A stretch of 20,373 nucleotides of DNA, taken from the NCBI GenBank assembly GCA_020829485.1, contig JAIVFU010000113.1, forward strand, positions 1-20,373. Reading direction: 5' to 3'. The first letter of the stretch is position 1; each line of letters begins with the position of its first letter. The position numbers were made by a program, and so were the translations under genes. Shown piece by piece: positions 7,307-15,056 of this stretch. A model generated the notes under the pieces. That model saw only the letters and a program-made list of their open reading frames with translations, ran no database searches and was not told the origin of the DNA. The DNA is from Nostoc sp. CHAB 5834 (GTDB lineage Bacteria; Cyanobacteriota; Cyanobacteriia; Cyanobacteriales; Nostocaceae).

Positions 7307-7788
7307 TTCTCCACTAACTTTTTTGTTCTCCCTCCTCTTACTGCAAAAGCTAGCTTTTTACCATAAGAAGATACGTTAGATACTTGAAGAAGAATCAGCT
7401 ATTTTGAATGAGTGTAGCCCAATGACTATTGCCCATGCTGAATTCTTACTTAGACACTATGGCATATTCCCCCACTTCAAAGGAATCGCTCGAAGTCTAA
7501 AAAAATATCGTACTTCTGGCTATTGCTTTTTGTTGACATCCTGTTATAAAATTAGCCGTTTTGCCTGATTCAAAGGAAAATCATCACAAAAGTTCAAGTT
7601 TTTTAATAGTTAATTGCTGTTTTTAGCTTGCTATTTGAAATTGGATTATTATATATTATTTAGGATAGATTTTAGCTCCCATTTATTCCATATATACATA
7701 AAGTTAGTTTTCCAAATCGAGCTAAATTTAGCTTTTTTACTATCCAGCTTTTTCGATAATAAATAGTTAGTTATTAAGCGAGAATAGT
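7307..7788. other. Divergent intergenic region
   Basis: This 482-bp AT-rich gap lies between the BRO-like gene (minus) and the lipoprotein gene (plus). It must hold promoters for both. A repeat end, TTGAAGAAGAATCAGCTATT, starts at 7384 and resembles the one at 8441. A 48-codon ORF (7422-7568) is listed separately. Otherwise I see only AT-rich sequence, with a possible TATAAA at about 7544. Confidence 0.5.
7422..7568 (+). CDS. Possible 48-aa small ORF
   Basis: An ATG-to-TGA frame reads MTIAHAEFLLRHYG and continues with a basic stretch (KGIARSLKKYR) and a hydrophobic/Cys-containing end. Composition is protein-like, but no Shine-Dalgarno is visible and the length is within chance for AT-rich DNA. 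It could also be a remnant. Confidence 0.2.
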   Translation: MTIAHAEFLLRHYGIFPHFKGIARSLKKYRTSGYCFLLTSCYKISRFA

Positions 7789-8442
7789 ATGCTTTTCAAA
7801 ACTTCACAAATCGCCATTACTTTAGCTTTGCTCGTCGGTGGTGGTATCATCTCTTGCCAGAGTAAAACGCCTGAACAGATTGCACGCGTTACAGAACTTG
7901 AGTTGATTGCAGCAAAGGAGAAAGCAGAAGCATCTGTTGTTAAAAAATTTGTTGACAGTACTCCCGATCTGTATAGAGTTAATTGGAAAGTTTGTAGTGA
8001 CGGTTTTCTCGATCAAGACAACAACGGCTGTAAAGAAAGTCGAGATGTCGGATCTATTGGTTTTCCTGAAGCCGTCCTTGTTTGGGGGCCTGTTCAAGAG
8101 GTGAAGTTTGTCACTAAGCGTCATTTCAGTCCCAATATGCAGAGTGTTGGTTTGTTCGTCAAATCTAAAGGTTGTCTCTTATTGGGTAAACCCGAAGCAG
8201 GAGATCAGTTTTACAAAATACACGAATTTTCACTCAAAAAAGGTTCTACCCTTCCAAATCCTTCTAGCGCTAAAATTGATAAACTTTCCCCAGAAGATAA
8301 AACCAAAGCTATAGGAGTAGCCATTGACAATGCCGAAAACGAAATTGCATCTTTAAACAATTTTGGTGTTTCTTCCACTGGATTTATACCTACTACTGCA
8401 AAACAACCTTGTCTCACCCTTAAAAAATGGAAAAACTTTTGA
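7789..8442 (+). CDS. Predicted lipoprotein of unknown function
   Basis: This is a 217-aa exported protein. The N-terminus has one Lys, a hydrophobic core (residues 8-21) and a lipobox IISC with Cys 23 as the lipidated residue. After it comes a short charged helix (TPEQIARVTELELIAAKEKAEASVVKKF) and then a strand-rich domain with Cys pairs around CSDGFLDQDNNGC and CLLLG and near the C-terminus (QPCLTL). The DQDNNGC segment resembles a calcium-loop-like or disulfide-bound loop, but no family is recognised. It is monocistronic, with repeat DNA beginning directly after its stop. A weak GCGAGA lies upstream of the ATG. A surface or outer-membrane-facing role is inferred from the lipobox only. Confidence 0.65.
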   Translation: MLFKTSQIAITLALLVGGGIISCQSKTPEQIARVTELELIAAKEKAEASVVKKFVDSTPDLYRVNWKVCSDGFLDQDNNGCKESRDVGSIGFPEAVLVWGPVQEVKFVTKRHFSPNMQSVGLFVKSKGCLLLGKPEAGDQFYKIHEFSLKKGSTLPNPSSAKIDKLSPEDKTKAIGVAIDNAENEIASLNNFGVSSTGFIPTTAKQPCLTLKKWKNF

Positions 8443-8461
8443 AGAAGAATTCAGCTATTCT

Positions 8462-8680
8462 GAATTCAGGAGTCAGAATTAAGACGCTCGCGGACTCGCT
8501 AACGCTTCGCTATCAGTCGGGGATTCAGACCCGCCACTGAATTGTTGCACCACCAAATCTACGATTTAGTGGGGGTTTTAAACCCTATTATTCAGACGAT
8601 CGAGTACTCGCTAACGCTGCGCTATCCGTTTTTTTGGTCAGAATACCCCTCCTGTTTTCTGACTCCTGACTCCTGAATTC
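8462..8680. repeat. MITE-like repeat cluster with 15-bp terminal inverted repeats
   Basis: GAATTCAGGAGTCAG at 8462-8476 is the exact reverse complement of CTGACTCCTGAATTC at 8666-8680. Between them lie two related copies of ACTCGCTAACGC(T)(T/G)CGCTATC (from about 8492 and 8604), a hairpin at 8550-8572 and GGGTTTTAAACCC. No ORF is present. Similar GAATTCAG ends recur at 14950 and 15270-15309. It looks like a composite of Nostoc-type interspersed repeats filling the 8443-8947 gap. Confidence 0.6.
8550..8572. repeat. Hairpin repeat
   Basis: CCACCAAATC and GATTTAGTGG flank a TAC loop, a 10-bp stem with one mismatch, just before a GGGTTTTAAACCC palindrome. Confidence 0.5.
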
Positions 8681-8721
8681 TGTTCGATAAATTCACAACT
8701 GCTTAAATAAGTAAAATTCGA

Positions 8722-8763
8722 CGAGTGCAGTTCCTCCCATAACACCAAGGGGGAATGCACTCG
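8722..8763 (+). terminator. Strong hairpin followed by T-rich run
   Basis: CGAGTGCA (8722-8729) pairs exactly with TGCACTCG (8756-8763), and the inner TTCCTCCC pairs imperfectly with GGGGGAA, leaving a small AACACC-type loop. ATTGCTTTTTGGG follows. It lies 280 bp after the lipoprotein stop and 185 bp before the next gene, so it could be a terminator, a leader structure or part of a small RNA. Confidence 0.45.
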
Positions 8764-8947
8764 ATTGCTTTTTGGGTAGAGCGATCCTCTTATATATGAA
8801 TCACTTTGACAACATGAAAAGCAGAGCGGAGCTTTAACTTGCTCAAATACTTTACAATAGATGTGAAACTGTCAATTCTTTCCCAATTCACTCGATGTCG
8901 AATCATTTCTATACGAGTGTCGCAAGGTCTAGTTAATTCCAAACTTG

Positions 8948-9664
8948 ATGAATAGCCCCTTTCCTTTCTCACCTCCCCAAAAAGCAATCGAGTCATTATT
9001 AGCATTGCGAGATTACTACGCACCTCTTGTAGAAGAGTACGAAAAAGTATATACCCTAGCCAAAGCAAATCTCACTCATGTAGAAGCTCTATTATCTAAC
9101 TGGTCTTTGACTGAGGAGGTAGATAATGATAATGAAGAATTCACCTCTGAAAAAGGAAAAAACTTCTTCTTATTCTTAAGTGAGGAATCTGTTAATGACG
9201 ATGTTGAACCTATTAGCCATCCTTTATTAGACGATTCACAGGATACATCAACAGTCGCAACACAATTGCTTGACTCCACTCAACAAAATATATTCACACT
9301 TATACAAGCTTGGTCAGGTGAAGAATCTGATGCAGCTACAGATACTCCAGTACTTCTAGAGCCACCGATAGAAACATCAACTCAACAGCAAGCGCTCTAT
9401 GGAACCGAGACGGCCATGCTGCCTATTTTCCAATCCCTGTCTCGCCCGGAAGCTATTGAACAGGTTTTGGCAGAACACATTGGCACAATTGTTCACATCG
9501 ATTTTATTGTCAAAATGCTCTATGGGGAATTAGAGCCAGAAGTCTTTAAAGTGCTTAAACACAGAGTTAAATCATCCCTCACTAAAGGCAGGGAAACTAA
9601 CAAATGGTTCAGGGACTGTCCACGCTTATTAAATCGTGTAATTCGTCATGATGAATTACCTTGA
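8948..9664 (+). CDS. Hypothetical protein with C-terminal winged-helix-like domain
   Basis: This is a 238-aa protein. Residues 10-50 form a likely helical or coiled-coil segment (KAIESLLALRDYYAPLVEEYEKVY). Residues 52-150 are Asp/Glu/Ser/Thr-rich and probably disordered. Residues 155-238 look like a small winged-helix domain of the HARE-HTH kind: PEAIEQVLAEHIGTIVHIDFI, a second helix around EVFKVLKHRVKSSL, and a KGRETNKWFRDCPRLL segment. The layout suggests a DNA-binding or nucleoprotein accessory protein. An in-frame TTG directly precedes the ATG; I chose the ATG, although neither has a good Shine-Dalgarno. It stands alone between repeat-rich gaps. Confidence 0.6.
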   Translation: MNSPFPFSPPQKAIESLLALRDYYAPLVEEYEKVYTLAKANLTHVEALLSNWSLTEEVDNDNEEFTSEKGKNFFLFLSEESVNDDVEPISHPLLDDSQDTSTVATQLLDSTQQNIFTLIQAWSGEESDAATDTPVLLEPPIETSTQQQALYGTETAMLPIFQSLSRPEAIEQVLAEHIGTIVHIDFIVKMLYGELEPEVFKVLKHRVKSSLTKGRETNKWFRDCPRLLNRVIRHDELP

Positions 9665-9871
9665 TTATCATAGCCAAATGTGTCAGCGCATTCTTCAAGC
9701 GATGGCGTACTCGCTCTTTTCGGTGGCGATCGCTTTTGTAAAGAGATGCTACTGCCAACGGCTATCATTGGCAATTGCAAATAAATATAGACATTACCCC
9801 GTAGCAATTCCAGCATCAACCATCTGACCCAGACACTGGGTATTAAATCTCTTCAGTGATGACGCTACTTC

Positions 9872-9970
9872 CTAAAAATACCCATACTGCTCATCTGCAT
9901 AATCGCTCGGTTCCGTTTCTTGTAGTTCACCGACCCAAACTCCAGTAAAGACGCACTCGCGTTCGGGGTA
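9872..9970 (-). pseudogene. Coding-like relic
   Basis: The minus strand reads YPERECVFTGVWVGELQ, then ETEPSDYADEQYGYF and a stop. It has natural-looking composition but no start codon, and it runs upstream into the repeat block. Copy A at the left edge of the window encodes YPERECVFVGEG in the same strand and register, so the repeat may be the remains of a duplicated small gene. Confidence 0.3.
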
Positions 9971-10140
9971 GAGAATAGGGAACAGGCAACAATAGGATTG
10001 AAGCTCAAAGAAAAATTGCCTGTTCCCTTCTAAGAGAGAAAACCCTTGGATTTGAAGCCCCCTTCTTTACGACGAGCGTTTAAGTATAGTTCTAAATCCC
10101 CGGACAAAACCTTTTGTTGCCTATTCTCTATTCCCTTTTA
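9947..10140. repeat. Interspersed repeat block, copy B
   Basis: This is the counterpart of 14-175. It carries about 28 extra bases after GGGAACAG that copy A lacks, and otherwise keeps TGTTCCCTTCTAAGAGAG and TATAGTTCTAAATCCC (ending 10100), followed again by TTCCCT-type units. The two copies are direct repeats about 9.9 kb apart. Confidence 0.7.
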
Positions 10141-10416
10141 AAAAACTTTAAATAGTCAACCCGCCAGTTAAATTCAGCAATCGCCGTTGCAAATCTTTTT
10201 CTTAATTCCCCACACCCAAAAATAGCACCTCCCTCTACTACAACAAAGCCCGTGTATAAACGGCAATACTCGGAGAAAATACCCGGCTCTCAATCCGCAA
10301 TGGATAGTCTTGCTTGTATCAGCCTTCTGCGTATTATGAGTGTACTATACGCAAAAAATGAGAATTTTTCAGTTGTGAAACAGTGAGTTGAAATGACCAT
10401 TTGGGAGGACAATAAA

Positions 10417-10471
10417 AATCAGACACTATAAAATCAGACGAAACTATCCTTGTGTCTGATTATTAAGGGAG
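10417..10471 (+). promoter_or_regulatory. AATCAGAC repeat cluster with TATAAA and ribosome binding site
   Basis: AATCAGACAC (10417-10426) is exactly inverted as GTGTCTGATT (10452-10461), and a third direct half-site AATCAGAC lies at 10432-10439. TATAAA (10427-10432) sits between the first two and could be a -10 box. AAGGGAG (10465-10471) is a good Shine-Dalgarno eight bases before the recombinase ATG. The layout suits autoregulation or recombinase binding. Confidence 0.5.
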
Positions 10472-10479
10472 TAATAAAA

Positions 10480-11409
10480 ATGACGCTCTCTCTTGTCCAC
10501 CTAACAGCACATAGAAAGGCGATCGCTTCCTTGCCAGTAGCGCAGGCGGAGGCGAAGTTGATTGCGCTGTGGTTGGAGGGAAAAGCAGAGTCATCTATCA
10601 TCTCTTACCGACGATACACTAGGCGATTTCTGGATTTTCTGGACAAACCCCTCAAAAAAGTGACCTATGAAGACTTGGTAGAATACGCCGCTGACTTTGG
10701 AGGCAATGCAGAAAACACAAAGCGGATATACATTGCCGCAGCAAAAAGCTTGATTAGTTTCGCTCATAAAATTGGATATCTCCCTTTTAATGTGGGTATG
10801 GCGCTAAAACTGGGTGAACTGCCCGATGTAATCAACGAACGCTATTTAGACGAAGCTGATATTAAATTGTTGGTACGGGCAGCTTCTAGGCATTTAGAGC
10901 AAGCTAAAACTCCCAAGCGACAGTACACAGCCCTACGTAATTTGTTAATTATCAAACTCCTGTATCAGGCAGGGTTACGGGCAAGTGAAATCTGTGAGCT
11001 GACTTGGGGAGATTTGACACCCCGTGGTGAGAGTGGTCAAGTTTACGTGCGAAAAGCCAAGGGCAGTAAAAATCGGACAATTCTCATCAAGCAAAAGCTT
11101 TGGTCGGAATTAATGGAGTTCAAAGCTTCGGCTCACCCTACTTCAGCAGTGTTTCCAAGTCAAAAGGGGGGACATTTAGACCGTCAAAACTTGCACCCGA
11201 TTGTCAAAGCGATCGCCCTTGAGGCGGGATTAAGCGAACAGGTTTCGGCTCACTGGTTACGTCATGCCCACGGTTCTCACGCCATTGAGCGCGGGACTAA
11301 TCCAGTACTGGTGAAAGAAACTTTGGGTCATGCCAATTTAGCGATCACCGATCGCTACCTGAAAGCTAGACCCAACTCAAGTAGTGCTTTAAACTTAATG
11401 GACATTTAA
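10480..11409 (+). CDS. XerC/D-like tyrosine recombinase
   Basis: This 309-aa protein has an N-terminal SAM-like core-binding domain (about residues 20-110) and a C-terminal catalytic domain. The catalytic set is complete: Arg 167 in QAGLRASE, beta-hairpin Lys 194 in KAKGSKNR, His 258 and Arg 261 in HWLRH, His 284 in LGHANLAIT, and Tyr 293 in DRYLKA. Length and motif spacing are typical of Xer/phage integrases of the small class. Likely roles are plasmid dimer resolution or integration at a specific site. The open frame extends upstream to a TTG, but the AAGGGAG eight bases before the ATG at 10480 fixes the start. The gene points toward the 3' end of the replication gene, a common arrangement for resolvases on plasmids. 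The repeat cluster directly upstream may be its operator or a core site. Confidence 0.85.
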   Translation: MTLSLVHLTAHRKAIASLPVAQAEAKLIALWLEGKAESSIISYRRYTRRFLDFLDKPLKKVTYEDLVEYAADFGGNAENTKRIYIAAAKSLISFAHKIGYLPFNVGMALKLGELPDVINERYLDEADIKLLVRAASRHLEQAKTPKRQYTALRNLLIIKLLYQAGLRASEICELTWGDLTPRGESGQVYVRKAKGSKNRTILIKQKLWSELMEFKASAHPTSAVFPSQKGGHLDRQNLHPIVKAIALEAGLSEQVSAHWLRHAHGSHAIERGTNPVLVKETLGHANLAITDRYLKARPNSSSALNLMDI

Positions 11410-11424
11410 TTACAGATGAGCCTT

Positions 11425-11568
11425 ATGGAAATTTCATGGTGTTTGTCAGGACAAATTGAAGACGGATATTTAATTACTGACAGCAGTGAAAAAATCAAAA
11501 TTCGTGGAAGTAACTCCCAAGGAACAGGAATATGGAAATGCGTTCCCCTTCCGGGTTGCCACTACTAA
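11425..11568 (+). CDS. Possible 47-aa small protein after the recombinase
   Basis: An ATG-to-TAA frame reads MEISWCLSGQIEDGYLITDS, continues with KIKIRG, and ends IWKCVPLPGCHY. It starts 15 bp after the recombinase stop, and its last half is antisense to the final codons of the replication protein. Composition looks protein-like, but the Shine-Dalgarno is weak (GAG). Either this ORF or the extreme C-terminus of the replication protein may be a chance extension. Confidence 0.3.
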   Translation: MEISWCLSGQIEDGYLITDSSEKIKIRGSNSQGTGIWKCVPLPGCHY

Positions 11569-14500
11569 AGCTAGGCGCAACTGATGTCGGTAAGATTTCT
11601 GGTAATGGGTTGTCCAGTACTGGTGTATATATCTCTTTATTACCACTAGTGGCCGCGACCAATTTCACCCCCTGCAACTCATGGAGTGACAACCAAGCAG
11701 CAAAAACTTCATCGCGCCCATCATCTAAGCCAACTACTTGATAAACACGTTGCCTAGCGCCAGTGCCATCTCTACCAATTTGTTTAAGTCCCAAACCGAG
11801 AGTATTCAATATACGGCGCAGAATCACAATCGGTTTATTAGTCACAGGAATAGAAATCCCAAAAATCGACTTCATATCCCAGCGGTTAGCCTGTGTGATT
11901 GACTTTAAGCGTTGCAAATCATCATCATTGCCTCGCAGTTGACGACCACTCTCCAAAAACTCAGGTATGCCCAACAGTTCTAGCGCCGCCACCGTCGCCC
12001 CCAACTGCCCTTTATTAAAATCAGGCATCCACAATTTCTGCTTTTTAGTGATTGCATGAGCAGTTTCAGCATCACGCCGACTTAAATGTGATCTCCCCAA
12101 GCTCAAAAAGTAATGCAGCCGCAGTTGTGGATACCAACCATGATCATCCTTCTGGACCAGTTCTGGTGTTACGGTCAGATGATAAAGTTGCTCCAGAGTA
12201 TATTTGCGCTCGATGCGTCGTTCGTCAGGAGTTTTCGACTTTTGCAGTTTCAGCGCCTCCAACTTTTGCCTTGTCAACACATCCATATCAATTGCGGCAA
12301 TTTCTTCACACTCGGTGCGATAGTTAGCAGATTTTAATTCCTTAATTGAGTTGAGTAAATCCTTGGGGTCAATGTCACTATTATTGACTCCATCTATAAT
12401 ATGATGTCCTTCAGCCACTAAACCGGCTAAGACAGCACCACGATAATCAATCATTCCCGCATTCACCCTGCAAGCCATTTTCCCCCAAGTGTGCAATGCA
12501 GTTTTATTGACGTGAATATCATCGCCATCCATAGTCAAACCCGCATCTTGCAAATGGCGCATATTCACTTTAAACTTCTTGTGTTCACTACAAAGTAAAG
12601 ACTTGAGACTGATAGCACCATTGCCAATTTGCCCTAATCCTCTTCGTGCCACCCAGAGATATCGGTCTACCTCTTCTCGCACCCGCGCCAATGATTGTCT
12701 TGCGGAATTTTCGGGAGAAACACCACAAAAGCAGCCCCAAACGCTGGTAAAATGTTCCCTGATGTCAATGCTGACTCCCGTCTCAATGGACGGCGACACG
12801 ATGACAAGATCAAAATCTTTTAGTATTTGATTTAGTTTACTGATGCAGCCGTAAGCTGAGTGGGTCGGGTCTTGGATCGTCTCGGAGTCAATTCGCAGTA
12901 TTCTTAAACAGGGAAATGAGGAACGAAGTCGGGCTTCTAAGTTAATAGTTCCCCAGGTAGATTTGGCCTTTTGGCTCTGGGTAACAATGAATGGCCTACC
13001 ACCCCTTTTTATATGTTCTTCTAAAGCCGCAAACCAAAGTATAGGTGTAGTTTGATTATAGTGGTGAACTTTCCAACCAATCTCCGGTTTCCAGGTATTT
13101 ACTAGCAACCAAGGTTCTATATCTACACCGGCAGCCCCTTGGATAAACTCGATTGTTAAGTTGGATAAATCAGCATCACTGAGAATAAGCATTCCCCGCT
13201 CACTGTTGATGGTATTGTGCAGAAGTTGAGTAAGTTGTTGAATAACTTCTACTCGGTGCAAATTGATTTCTGTATTAGCGGTGAGGGTATGCCAAATCAC
13301 TTGCTCACATTCGTCAATTATAACGATGGCGTTTTTCCAGTTATCGGCATTGAAATGGGCTTGGCTATTGGGGTGCAAACTGTCCACACATAGTCCGTAG
13401 CCTAGCAACATCCCAGTTTCTGATTCTCTGACTTCAGTAATATAAGGGATGCCGATGCGGTCAGCGATCTCTTGTACTAACTGCACCCGATGTCCAATTA
13501 GTAGCACAGGTTGAGCATTTTGGATAGCTTTGCGGACAATGGGATCAAAAGATGTTGTCTTACCAGTGCCTTTTGGAGATTTCAAGCCAACGATTTTAGC
13601 GCCGTCGGGAATGGTTAGCTGACCCAAATAAGGTTGATTGAGTACTACTGATGGAGTGTAGGTAAGTTTGGTGTATTGTAAAACTTGCCACTGCTCAAAG
13701 CTTGGGGCTGTTTGGTAAAGCTGATCAAAGTTGCCGCCAGCCATAATGAAATCATCAACGCCTTTTGATGGGCCTGGTAATTCCACAACTCCAACAGAAC
13801 AACTTGCTGATGAGAATAAACGTGCGATTCCAGTTAGGGCTGCTGATACCCGCTTGAGAGTCTCTGGTTTGGAGTCATGGTCAAAGCAGATGTCAATCTT
13901 TCTATTTGGGGTTGCAAACTTTTGTAAGTCGGGAATCAGGAATGGTTGGTTGAGAGGATGGACAGATTCCGATTCGGGATTTCGATAACCACCGTTGACA
14001 CCGGGAATGGCAATTGCGGCATAACCAGCACTGAGTAAGGAAGCAGCTTTTTTGGCACCTTCACAGATCAGAAGGGGGATGTTATTGTCTAGCACCCATT
14101 GCCAAAATTGACCATCTTCAAGGTGAGCAATTGACAGTAGGGCTACTTCTTTTAGTGGAGAGAGATGAGAATTTTTGTGTGACGGTGGGTTCTGATTAGG
14201 GTGTTGAGAAGTGCCAAACCCAGTACCTGGATTTCTCACAAGTGGGGAGTGTGGGGAGAATGAGGAGGAATTGAGAATGGGCAACTTCAGGAGCGCTGCA
14301 TCTCTTGACACACCTCCCACACTATGAGTGAGAAATTCGGGAGTAGCCAAGTGAACAGTTTTAGTCACCAGTTCTCCATTGACTTGAGTTTGGCGATATG
14401 CTTGTAAAATTCGTTGCTCGTACTGTGCTTGTTGATTAGCAGTAGTAGCAATAGTCAAGCCGATGTTCCAAGTGACTCGCAAGAAAAATGCCCGTGTTGG

Positions 14501-14845
14501 GACTCGATATGGGTGTTCATATTTGATGAATTTCTCGATTTTTTGTGAATCTCGCCGGGGGATGTCGGGCTTGAAGCAGCCCCAAAGCATTGGGTTGCAA
14601 TTGTCCAGTGGGTCAACACCACTGCACCACCAACCGCCGTGTTCAATGTGGCGGTATTTTTGTAAAAGGTGATCCCGGAGTCGTCCATCGTTGCGTCTGG
14701 AAATGCGATCGCTGTACAGGAGATAATCGTAGGGCAGATTGTTTAATAAGGAAACAAGGTTTAAGACTATAATTTCTGGGTAAACGGCGCTGGCTAACCA
14801 TTCATTCCAGTGGGCTGATTCGATGTAATCAGGACGGTTAATCAT
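11495..14845 (-). CDS. CyRepA1-type plasmid replication protein (TOPRIM plus helicase)
   Basis: This 1116-aa protein is the probable replication initiator/primase-helicase. The N-terminal DUF3854/TOPRIM half has CEGAKKA (261-267), FDHDS (321-325) and KGVDDF (361-366). The helicase half has Walker A SPKGTGKT (423-430), Walker B VIIDECEQV (508-516), an ETGVSID segment (688-694) and an arginine-finger-like SARQSLARVRE (714-724), the order of an SF2-type motor. The rest is helical and unassigned. This architecture matches the family NCBI calls CyRepA1, known to support cyanobacterial plasmid replication. Residues 170-232 form a low-complexity insert, absent from the paralogue at 2843-4120, that coincides with repeat DNA. 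The open frame extends 18 codons upstream to a TTG at 14899, but the ATG at 14845 has AGGCAGGGGG before it and aligns with the paralogue's start. The last 25 residues overlap a small ORF on the other strand. Confidence 0.8.
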   Translation of the reverse strand: MINRPDYIESAHWNEWLASAVYPEIIVLNLVSLLNNLPYDYLLYSDRISRRNDGRLRDHLLQKYRHIEHGGWWCSGVDPLDNCNPMLWGCFKPDIPRRDSQKIEKFIKYEHPYRVPTRAFFLRVTWNIGLTIATTANQQAQYEQRILQAYRQTQVNGELVTKTVHLATPEFLTHSVGGVSRDAALLKLPILNSSSFSPHSPLVRNPGTGFGTSQHPNQNPPSHKNSHLSPLKEVALLSIAHLEDGQFWQWVLDNNIPLLICEGAKKAASLLSAGYAAIAIPGVNGGYRNPESESVHPLNQPFLIPDLQKFATPNRKIDICFDHDSKPETLKRVSAALTGIARLFSSASCSVGVVELPGPSKGVDDFIMAGGNFDQLYQTAPSFEQWQVLQYTKLTYTPSVVLNQPYLGQLTIPDGAKIVGLKSPKGTGKTTSFDPIVRKAIQNAQPVLLIGHRVQLVQEIADRIGIPYITEVRESETGMLLGYGLCVDSLHPNSQAHFNADNWKNAIVIIDECEQVIWHTLTANTEINLHRVEVIQQLTQLLHNTINSERGMLILSDADLSNLTIEFIQGAAGVDIEPWLLVNTWKPEIGWKVHHYNQTTPILWFAALEEHIKRGGRPFIVTQSQKAKSTWGTINLEARLRSSFPCLRILRIDSETIQDPTHSAYGCISKLNQILKDFDLVIVSPSIETGVSIDIREHFTSVWGCFCGVSPENSARQSLARVREEVDRYLWVARRGLGQIGNGAISLKSLLCSEHKKFKVNMRHLQDAGLTMDGDDIHVNKTALHTWGKMACRVNAGMIDYRGAVLAGLVAEGHHIIDGVNNSDIDPKDLLNSIKELKSANYRTECEEIAAIDMDVLTRQKLEALKLQKSKTPDERRIERKYTLEQLYHLTVTPELVQKDDHGWYPQLRLHYFLSLGRSHLSRRDAETAHAITKKQKLWMPDFNKGQLGATVAALELLGIPEFLESGRQLRGNDDDLQRLKSITQANRWDMKSIFGISIPVTNKPIVILRRILNTLGLGLKQIGRDGTGARQRVYQVVGLDDGRDEVFAAWLSLHELQGVKLVAATSGNKEIYTPVLDNPLPEILPTSVAPSFSSGNPEGERISIFLFLGSYFHEF
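14242..14322. repeat. G-rich and C-rich repeat arms inside the CyRepA1 gene
   Basis: GTGGGGAGTGTGGGGAG (14242-14258) and CACACCTCCCACAC (14309-14322) are approximate inverted partners and resemble the arms at 4125-4340. They lie within the codons of the low-complexity insert (residues about 170-232). Confidence 0.5.
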
Positions 14846-14870
14846 TGAAAAACCCCCTGCCTCTTGTTTA

Positions 14871-14899
14871 ATTGCATTCTTATTTGTTTTCACAATCAA
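14871..14899 (-). promoter_or_regulatory. Possible promoter of the replication gene
   Basis: On the minus strand, TTGATT (14899-14894) and TGCAAT (14876-14871) are 17 bases apart, each matching four of six consensus bases. Transcription would begin near 14865 and leave a leader of about 20 bases before the ATG at 14845, which argues against the upstream TTG start. Confidence 0.35.
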
Positions 14900-15056
14900 T
14901 ACCTTTATTTTGGAAGAGAGGAATTGTTAATTTTCCATGATTGAAGAAGAATTCAGAAGTCAGGTCGCAACTCTACCAGAGGCGAAGCGCCAACGCTCCA
15001 ATTCCAAATTATTTCTGAAATTTTGAATACTTCGGCTACGCCAACGGCTACGCTAC

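Larger units (their letters stand above)
9665..10416. other. Non-coding stretch upstream of the recombinase
   Basis: About 750 bp without a convincing gene. It contains a HIP1 site (9726-9733), a coding-like relic on the minus strand (9872-9970), the second copy of the left-edge repeat block (9947-10140), and a 6-bp-arm palindrome GCGTAT/ATACGC at 10329-10352. The rest shows nothing recognisable. Confidence 0.5.

Noticed and set aside
8790..9068. 92-codon minus-strand ORF
   Set aside because: Its first part is antisense to the better-supported gene from 8948, and it has no Shine-Dalgarno or recognisable domain.
10450..10479. Upstream TTG start of the recombinase
   Set aside because: Its ten extra codons contain the inverted repeat arm and the Shine-Dalgarno of the ATG at 10480.
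12052..12830. Three plus-strand ORFs of 74-91 codons
   Set aside because: All lie antisense within the CyRepA1 gene and overlap one another or lack motifs.
14455..14772. ORFs of 60-77 codons in other frames of the CyRepA1 N-terminus
   Set aside because: The Rep frame here aligns with the paralogue at 2843-4120, so these are shadows.
14845..14899. Upstream TTG start of the replication gene
   Set aside because: It coincides with a possible -35 box, lacks a Shine-Dalgarno, and adds 18 residues absent from the paralogue. The ATG at 14845 has a purine-rich site before it.
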